Assembly: GCA_030691665.1 (NCBI GenBank)
Contig: JAUYDU010000066.1
Coordinates: forward strand, 1-5,378
Length of the DNA: 5,378 nucleotides
Reading direction: 5' to 3'
Source of the DNA: Chloroflexota bacterium
GTDB taxonomy: Bacteria; Chloroflexota; Dehalococcoidia; SM23-28-2
Made by a program: the position numbers and the translations under genes. Each line of letters starts with the position of its first letter. The first letter of the stretch is position 1. Below are positions 1 through 4,369 of this stretch, piece after piece. The notes below the pieces were generated by a model. It was given only the letters and a program-made list of their open reading frames with translations, searched no databases and was not told the origin of the DNA.

Positions 1-21
1 TAGTGTTAACTACATACTACC

Positions 22-39
22 ACGGATCGGAAGGTCCGT
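22..39. repeat. Small hairpin with GGAA tetraloop
   Basis: ACGGATC (22-28) pairs with GGTCCGT (33-39) over 7 bp including one T-G wobble, around a GGAA loop of the stable GNRA class. No T-run follows, so a standard intrinsic terminator is unlikely. It could be a fragment of a structured RNA cut by the window edge, or chance. Confidence 0.3.
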
Positions 40-438
40 CAAGCCAACAGGAGAAAGAGAGAGACCTGGTCCCAATCGCCCGCGGGGAGGTCACGGCCAT
101 TCACAGAATTCAACCAAAAGCCATGGCGGTACGGCCCCGACCAGCCTTGGCCTAATGACGCCCCTTCGCCTCTCGGCAACGTAGCCCTTCTGGAGCCATC
201 TCAGGAGCGGTCAAGCCGGAGCAGTTGCATCAACTAGCGCTGCGGAGCGCCAACGGCAGAACGACTGGACTTTTCAGCGGACTGTGCAACCATTGGCCCC
301 CCCGGCCGCGACCGGTGGGGTGGGAGAACCGGCACCGCGCAGAGGCCTTCGACACTAACGATCGAGGACCGACTGCGTCCGCCTTCCCGAAATGGCTGTC
401 CCCCCGGCAGGTGTTCCAGGGGGGCTTGGAGCGGATCG

Positions 439-474
439 CCGGGCTGTGCCCGGTGCCCGGCTAGCTGGGCACCG
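439..474. repeat. Two overlapping, mutually exclusive hairpins
   Basis: CCGGGC (439-444) pairs with GCCCGG (448-453) around a TGT loop. CGGTGCCC (451-458) pairs perfectly with GGGCACCG (467-474) around an 8-nt loop. The stems share bases 451-453, so they cannot both form fully. A palindrome CGCTAGCG (473-480) follows, and GCTAGC occurs twice, 14 bp apart (460-465 and 474-479). There is no downstream T-tract, so this is not a classic terminator. Its role is unknown. Confidence 0.4.
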
Positions 475-624
475 CTAGCGCCGCAGGAGTGGGGTGGTGG
501 CTAATGGGGCAGTGTTTGCCTCAACGGGGGCCACCGCCGGTGAAGAGCACAGAGCCGCCACCGGAATGGTCCAGGAAAGCGTTGGAAGCGCCCGCAAGCG
601 TGGGCGCTGGGCGGGGACAGGCAG

Positions 625-652
625 TTGACACGCCAGAAGGCGGGGGTATCAT
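625..652 (+). promoter_or_regulatory. Sigma70-type promoter of the lipoprotein gene
   Basis: A perfect -35 hexamer TTGACA (625-630) is followed by a 16-bp spacer and TATCAT (647-652), which matches TATAAT at 5 of 6 positions. Transcription would start near 659, giving a 5' leader of about 160 nt ahead of the ATG at 818. The match is by eye against the general sigma70 consensus. The same TTGACA element recurs in the transposase promoter at 4305, suggesting the host uses this consensus. Confidence 0.55.
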
Positions 653-756
653 GTGCTTGTTCAATTTCTGCCCTGGCAGAGGGTCAGGGCCAGCGCCAAA
701 TGGGAAATCCCGGTGGGAGTGCTTCTGGCCGGGGGAGACTGAACAGGGCCACACCG

Positions 757-811
757 AAGGAGCGGAGTCGCTCCTTGAGGCGAGGGCCCAGCCAACGCAC
801 GTGAAAGGAGC
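757..811 (+). promoter_or_regulatory. Candidate anti-SD switch before the lipoprotein gene
   Basis: AAGGAGCG (757-764) and CGCTCCTT (769-776) form a perfect 8-bp hairpin with a GAGT loop. The ribosome binding site repeats the first arm: AAGGAGC occurs at 757-763 and again at 805-811. GCTCCTT (770-776) can therefore pair with either copy. Pairing with the upstream copy leaves the ribosome site free; pairing with the downstream copy hides it over 7 bp. The local hairpin should be favoured by default (8 bp, 4-nt loop), so translation would be on unless something sequesters the upstream arm. The pairing is seen directly; the regulation is inferred. Confidence 0.45.
804..810 (+). promoter_or_regulatory. 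Ribosome binding site of the lipoprotein gene
   Basis: AAAGGAG lies 7 nt before the ATG at 818, an ideal Shine-Dalgarno placement. It fixes the start of the lipoprotein gene directly ahead of its signal peptide. The same bases take part in the alternative pairing with 770-776. Confidence 0.8.
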
Positions 812-817
812 CAGGGG

Positions 818-3799
818 ATGTACCGTCACCCGACAGGATGTTGGCGGCCGTGGCTTGGACTCATTACGCTGGGAATCCTGTTGCTAGCCATTGCCTGTGA
901 GACCTCACTGCCCACACCTACTCCAACTCCGACGCCCACGCCAACTTCGACGCCCACGCCAACACCGACACCAACTCCCACTCCCACTCCGACTCCGGTC
1001 CCCACCCCCACGCCTACCCCCGGGCTCATCACTGTGGACCCGGCGAAGGACCCGCAGGCATTCCTGCAGGCGATTCCCACGAGCGAGCGGGCGTGTCTTG
1101 AGCGGGCCTTTGGCCCCCAGCGCCTCCTCGCAGTCGTTGACGAGGAGAACCTTTCGCCGGAGGACCGCGCAAAGCTACTGGGCTGTATCAGTGAAGAGAC
1201 GGCGCGGCGAGCGGTGCTGGGCATGGTCGTCGGCCAGGGAGTCAGCGAGAAGAGCGCCGCCTGCGTCGCAGACAAGCTCCGGGGCGTGAGCTTCCTCAGC
1301 CTCGTTGCCTTGGGAGGCGGGGGAGGGCCAGGAGGCCCGGGACCGGAGCTCATTCTAGTTCTCAGTGCCATGTATAGCTGCTTTTCCAGTGAGGAGTACG
1401 CCCTCCCTTCGCCCCCCACCTCGCTGGTGGACGGCATCCTCACAGACGACGCCAGTCCTTACGGCAGCTTCGTAACAGACGTCAAGGCCTCGGAGGTGGT
1501 ATTCACGCTCAACCTGGACGGCTCCTCCCACAGCGTCTCTTTTCCTTCCGCCTACCCCGGACGCGTGGCACTACGCGTGTCTCCAGGGACTGCCGTCCCC
1601 GCCGTGAACAAACTCGTGGAGGCCCAGGGGGCCCACGTAGTCGCCCAGATCCCTGCGGTTGGCATGTATTGGGCGCAGGTACAACCTGGTGACGAGGCGC
1701 GGTTCATCGCCGCCGTGGCTCCCCAGACGCTGCTGGCCTATCCGGATTTCATCGAAGTCCCAAGGGACAAGGTGTCGCCTGGGGGGTCGGCGGACTTGCC
1801 AGCGACCACCAGCCGGTTCCAAGTGGACTTTTTCAACAGACCTGTGTGCATCTCAAACTGCGAGGAGACGGATACCGGTTTGCGCGTCTACCTTACGGCT
1901 GAGATGGAGCCCACCACGGACGTTAGAAACGCAGGCACGCACGGTGACCTGGTCCAGTACCTGAGCCGGAACGAGGGCCAACAGCAGGCGGGGGAGGTGG
2001 TCGGCGTAGATGTGGGAGCGGTGGCCAGCCCCGGAGAATACAAGCTTATCTACGTGGCCAGGGCCCTGTGGGCCGCCCAGAAGCGCCAGGGCGTCACCAC
2101 CGTCAACCTGTCCATGGGGCCCCCAGGCCACAATGACCCCCAGGTAAAGGCTGACATGGAGCGGATCAACCTGGAGAACCTCCTCACCATCCTGCAAGGC
2201 GCGGGGCCTGCTGGCGACAAGGCGGTGGTCATCCAGGCAGCGGGCAATGACGGCTTCAACATGACCGGCGTGATGGGCGCAATCCAGGCCCATCCCAAAC
2301 GGGACAACGTGTTGCTGGTAGGCTCTATTGACGAAGACGGGAACATCGATTCCCAGAGCAACTACTCCATTGACACCAGGGACATGCTGTACGTGCCATC
2401 CACATTCCGCTTCTTGTCCCGGGACTGTCCGGAGGAGGGCTGCGTCCTGGGTGGCACCTCGTTCGGCGCCCCACAGGTCGAGTATCTGGTGAATGCAATC
2501 TCTCGGCAGCGGCCGGACCTCACGCCTGCCCAGGTCCGCCAGACTCTATTCGACCCGAGGGTCTCACCGCTGCGGGAGGTCACGACGGCCAACGGAACCA
2601 CGCTGCTTGTGCCCATCATCGAGGACCCCTATGGCTCCGATACGCTGAGGACAGCGTTGGAAGTGGCGGGCCAGAAGTTCCCGCCGAAAGCAACGCCCAC
2701 CCCGACGCCGCGGCCAGAGAGCACCATAGACCCCGCTCGAGACCTCACCGGCACCTGGCGTGGCGGCATGAATCTCGTGCGGGCCGACGACCAGGACTGC
2801 CAGTGGTCGGGGCCGCTGGTGCTGAACATCAAGCAGAACGGCAGCGACATTGCTGGCACGGGTCAGGTGACTTTCAGCAAGGGTGTGCCTTTGAGGGCGG
2901 AGGTCACCTGTCCTCCCAACACCGACCCTATCTCGCTTATCCTGAAGGGGACGGTCAGCTCCAGCCGGGTCCAGATCAATGCTGGCCAGGGCATTGACTT
3001 GGTCGGCAGCTTCACCACCGACCTCATGAGCGGTACCATGACGTGGAGCCCAGACCTCAAGGGGTGCTTCCAGGCCAGCCGGGCCGGCGCGGGCGGTCTC
3101 GCCGACTGCGCTAACCCGTTCGTCAAGCCGACGCCCACTCCCAGCCCTACCCGGCCCCCTACTCCCAGCCCCAGCCGGACCCCTACTCTTACGCCGACTC
3201 CTACGGCCACAACTCCAACTGGGCCTTCCGCCGGCTTAAGCATCTACAGCGTGTCCGTCAGCTTTACGGCAAAGCTGAATATGGTGAGTGCTCCAGGCTC
3301 GTACCAGGTGAACGACCAGGAGACCATCTCTTTCAGCGTTGACTTCCCCAATATGACCATGTCAGGAGTACCTACTTCTACATCAGGAAATTTCCAGGGC
3401 TCCTGCACATACACACAAAAGAACCCCAATCCTGTTTACGCAACCAATGAGCAAGGCTCGGCCAGTGGCACACTGAAGGGCTTCACAGTCAGCGGCACGC
3501 CCAAGAAGGCGGCGGACGGCACCGAGAGCATTCAACTCCGCTTCAGTGGACCTTCCTATCAGTCCTTCTCGGGCTGGTGTGGACACGGCCCCGGCCCCGC
3601 AAACATCGCCCAAATGGTCATGTCCCATCTTTACCAGGGCAGCCCTGTTGATTCCGGCTACCCCAACGCGGGCCTCCTATCCAAACGGTTCCTCAAGCCA
3701 ACAGGCGAGAGCTTGGATATCACCGGCACGTACAAAGACTCGGAGAAGAGCGTAGATTACACCGGGACATTGAAGCTGACATTGGTGCAGGCCAAATAG
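818..3799 (+). CDS. Secreted lipoprotein with subtilisin-like (S8) protease domain and Thr-Pro linkers
   Basis: This 993-residue protein is probably anchored outside the membrane. Residues 1-27 form a lipoprotein signal: Arg and His near the N-terminus, a hydrophobic core at 13-26, then AIAC with Cys27 as the likely lipidated residue. Residues 32-68 are a Thr-Pro stalk. Residues 70-195 are a predicted helical module with four Cys. Residues about 250-315 resemble an I9-type protease propeptide (GAHVV, then a FIAAVAP-like helix and AYPDF). The S8 domain spans roughly 330-620: GTHG with His375, NLSMG at 430-434, AAGND with the oxyanion-hole Asn477, and GTSFGAP with nucleophile Ser548. The catalytic Asp is unclear; Asp352 (DTG) and Asp337 are candidates. 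A short linker (626-633) leads to a beta-rich domain (643-768) that starts like lipocalin-type modules (LTGTWRGG). A second linker (771-803) leads to another beta-rich domain (805-993). The substrate is unknown. It could be an active protease or a degenerate binding protein. Confidence 0.88.
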   Translation: MYRHPTGCWRPWLGLITLGILLLAIACETSLPTPTPTPTPTPTSTPTPTPTPTPTPTPTPVPTPTPTPGLITVDPAKDPQAFLQAIPTSERACLERAFGPQRLLAVVDEENLSPEDRAKLLGCISEETARRAVLGMVVGQGVSEKSAACVADKLRGVSFLSLVALGGGGGPGGPGPELILVLSAMYSCFSSEEYALPSPPTSLVDGILTDDASPYGSFVTDVKASEVVFTLNLDGSSHSVSFPSAYPGRVALRVSPGTAVPAVNKLVEAQGAHVVAQIPAVGMYWAQVQPGDEARFIAAVAPQTLLAYPDFIEVPRDKVSPGGSADLPATTSRFQVDFFNRPVCISNCEETDTGLRVYLTAEMEPTTDVRNAGTHGDLVQYLSRNEGQQQAGEVVGVDVGAVASPGEYKLIYVARALWAAQKRQGVTTVNLSMGPPGHNDPQVKADMERINLENLLTILQGAGPAGDKAVVIQAAGNDGFNMTGVMGAIQAHPKRDNVLLVGSIDEDGNIDSQSNYSIDTRDMLYVPSTFRFLSRDCPEEGCVLGGTSFGAPQVEYLVNAISRQRPDLTPAQVRQTLFDPRVSPLREVTTANGTTLLVPIIEDPYGSDTLRTALEVAGQKFPPKATPTPTPRPESTIDPARDLTGTWRGGMNLVRADDQDCQWSGPLVLNIKQNGSDIAGTGQVTFSKGVPLRAEVTCPPNTDPISLILKGTVSSSRVQINAGQGIDLVGSFTTDLMSGTMTWSPDLKGCFQASRAGAGGLADCANPFVKPTPTPSPTRPPTPSPSRTPTLTPTPTATTPTGPSAGLSIYSVSVSFTAKLNMVSAPGSYQVNDQETISFSVDFPNMTMSGVPTSTSGNFQGSCTYTQKNPNPVYATNEQGSASGTLKGFTVSGTPKKAADGTESIQLRFSGPSYQSFSGWCGHGPGPANIAQMVMSHLYQGSPVDSGYPNAGLLSKRFLKPTGESLDITGTYKDSEKSVDYTGTLKLTLVQAK
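911..1021 (+). repeat. Degenerate hexanucleotide repeat encoding the Thr-Pro stalk
   Basis: About eighteen tandem two-codon units of the form CCN ACN encode alternating Pro and Thr at residues 32-68, broken by Ser44 and Val61. Third bases vary between copies, so selection seems to act on the peptide rather than on exact DNA identity. The segment follows the lipidated Cys27 and would act as an extended spacer holding the protein away from the membrane. Any change by whole units keeps the frame. Confidence 0.85.
3128..3226 (+). repeat. Second long Thr/Pro/Ser-rich linker within the lipoprotein gene
   Basis: Residues 771-803 are rich in Pro, Thr and Ser with two Arg (PTPTPSPTRPP and similar), encoded by an irregular CCN/ACN/AGC repeat. 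It separates the two C-terminal beta-rich domains. It is less regular than the stalk at 911-1021, suggesting an older or less dynamic repeat. A third, very short example (PTPTPRP, residues 627-633) separates the protease domain from the first beta domain. Confidence 0.75.
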
Positions 3800-3810
3800 A
3801 AGAGACCGCG

Positions 3811-3871
3811 GACACGCGCGACTGTGTCGGTTGTCCCCCGGCGTCGCACGTGTTATTGCCTGCGTCTTTTT
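3811..3871 (+). terminator. Weak candidate terminator after the lipoprotein gene
   Basis: Bases 3811-3822 can pair with 3843-3854 with one mismatch and one G-T wobble, around a 20-nt loop. A run of five T follows at 3867-3871. The T-run begins 12 nt after the stem rather than directly, so the fit to an intrinsic terminator is imperfect. The position, 12 bp after the TAG, is right for transcript termination. Confidence 0.35.
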
Positions 3872-4043
3872 GTTGACACACCCGCCCTCCGCCTTGCAAG
3901 ACGGTGACGGTCGATGGCTTTGTGAGGATGGATACTACAAGAGTCTCAGATAGCAGGACGCTCACCTGCCAATCCCCATAGTAGGGCGAAGCACCGGGGC
4001 ACAGGATGCCGCATGCTACCGATGGCACTATATGCCGGTCGCA

Positions 4044-4067
4044 GGGACGTCCCGATGTAAATGGGAC
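4044..4067. repeat. Perfect palindrome plus a third GGGAC half-site
   Basis: GGGACGTCCC (4044-4053) is a perfect 10-bp palindrome. A further GGGAC lies at 4063-4067, so the motif occurs three times in alternating orientation within 24 bp, and GTCCC (4049-4053) can pair with either neighbour. This could be a protein-binding site or part of a small hairpin. No adjacent gene start makes the role clear. Confidence 0.35.
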
Positions 4068-4114
4068 CTTGAACTCCACGGCGCGTCTACCCCGGTCGCC
4101 CGGCCCCCATCCTG

Positions 4115-4135
4115 CCCCCGATGCCACATCGGGGG
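4115..4135. repeat. Strong 9-bp hairpin in the intergenic region
   Basis: CCCCCGATG (4115-4123) pairs perfectly with CATCGGGGG (4127-4135) around a CCA loop. On the plus strand it is followed by a mixed T/G-rich stretch (about 4140-4153) rather than a clean T-run, and on the minus strand by no T-run at all. It may be a poor or factor-assisted terminator, a barrier to reading into the element, or a remnant of an interspersed repeat. Confidence 0.45.
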
Positions 4136-4289
4136 AGTGGTTCGTTGTCTTTGGCTCCCTTGCCTCCCCGCGGCGAGAATGAAGAAGACTTGTACACATC
4201 TCCCTGTCCCAGGGCAGTCACTGCTCTACCCCTAGACCAAAGTTCCCTGGCCTTGCAGATATAGACCAGATTGGCTTTGTCATGTGAAT

Positions 4290-4369
4290 GTAGCCAAATA
4301 CATCTTGACAAAGACCACTGGATGCGCTATACTGTGTGTATGGGCAAGGCAATGAGAGCGGTAGCCAAA
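4290..4369. repeat. 9-bp direct repeat flanking the transposase promoter
   Basis: GTAGCCAAA occurs at 4290-4298 and again at 4361-4369, 71 bp apart, on either side of the promoter and the ATG. An inverted copy of the core, TTGGCT, lies at 4271-4276. Three related half-sites around one promoter could serve transposase binding or autorepression. The second copy is inside the coding region, so coincidence is also possible. Confidence 0.3.
4305..4333 (+). promoter_or_regulatory. Near-consensus sigma70 promoter of the transposase
   Basis: TTGACA (4305-4310) is a perfect -35 element, the spacer is exactly 17 bp, and TATACT (4328-4333) matches TATAAT at 5 of 6 positions. The expected start point, 7 nt after the -10, is the A of the ATG at 4340. 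The message would therefore be leaderless, in keeping with the lack of a Shine-Dalgarno sequence before this ATG. Confidence 0.7.

Larger units (their letters stand above)
1..617. other. Upstream region with no supportable gene
   Basis: I find no recognisable gene here. A frame open from the left edge to a TAA at 153-155 (about 50 codons) could be the tail of an upstream gene but resembles nothing I know. A TTG-started 79-codon frame at 225-464 has fairly GC-rich third positions (about 78 percent by hand count), but its GGAG lies only 3 nt before the start and its product looks like no known family. A GTG-started frame at 489-887 runs through the promoter, the leader and the start of the next gene, so it is probably chance. 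What is visible is a set of short inverted repeats (22-39, 439-474, 473-480). The stretch could be plain intergenic DNA or a decayed gene. Confidence 0.55.
659..817 (+). promoter_or_regulatory. Long, potentially structured 5' leader
   Basis: The region between the predicted start site and the ATG contains several nested complementary segments. GGCCAG (688-693) pairs with CTGGCC (725-730). Inside it CGCC (694-697) pairs with GGTG (712-715), and GGG (702-704) with CCC (709-711) around an AAAT loop. GCCCTG (670-675) can instead pair with CAGGGC (685-690), which competes with the first stem. GGGCC (746-750) can pair with GGCCC (785-789), enclosing the hairpin at 757-776. The design resembles a cis-regulatory leader, but I cannot match it to a known riboswitch class and the start site itself is only predicted. 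Confidence 0.35.
3800..4304. other. Intergenic region between the lipoprotein gene and the transposase
   Basis: I see no credible gene in these 505 bases. The longest minus-strand frame (3720-4199) overlaps the end of the lipoprotein gene and has a composition typical of chance frames; a plus-strand frame (4032-4235) has no convincing ribosome site. The region holds the candidate terminator, an imperfect palindrome centred on CTTGCAAG (3889-3904), a perfect palindrome at 4044-4053 and a strong hairpin at 4115-4135. Composition turns noticeably more AT-rich from about 4180 towards the transposase, which may mark the approach to the mobile element. Confidence 0.6.

Noticed and set aside
225..464. 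TTG-started 79-codon frame
   Set aside because: Third positions are GC-rich, but GGAG is only 3 nt from the start, no family is recognisable, and it ends within the hairpin cluster at 439-474. The support is too weak for a gene call.
690..745. Cobalamin riboswitch
   Set aside because: Only scattered words (GGGAA, GGTG, GGAGAC) match. The CCCGCNACTGT-like core is missing and the B12-box-like segment is a poor match in the wrong context, so I do not call it.
489..887. GTG-started 132-codon frame and the opposite-strand frame 521-829
   Set aside because: They overlap the promoter, the leader, the ribosome site and, in the plus-strand case, the signal peptide of the lipoprotein gene. Neither product looks like a known protein.
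826..1443. Minus-strand frame with a Gly-Val repeat, and the plus-strand frame 891-1289
   Set aside because: Both lie inside the lipoprotein gene. Their repeats are simply the Thr-Pro codon repeat read in other frames, and neither has a ribosome site or family resemblance.
3873..3901. Third TTGACA (3873-3878) as a promoter
   Set aside because: At spacings of 16 to 18 bp no hexamer resembles TATAAT, and no gene follows.
3720..4199. Minus-strand 159-codon frame
   Set aside because: It overlaps the end of the lipoprotein gene and the candidate terminator, has low-information composition and no recognisable domain.
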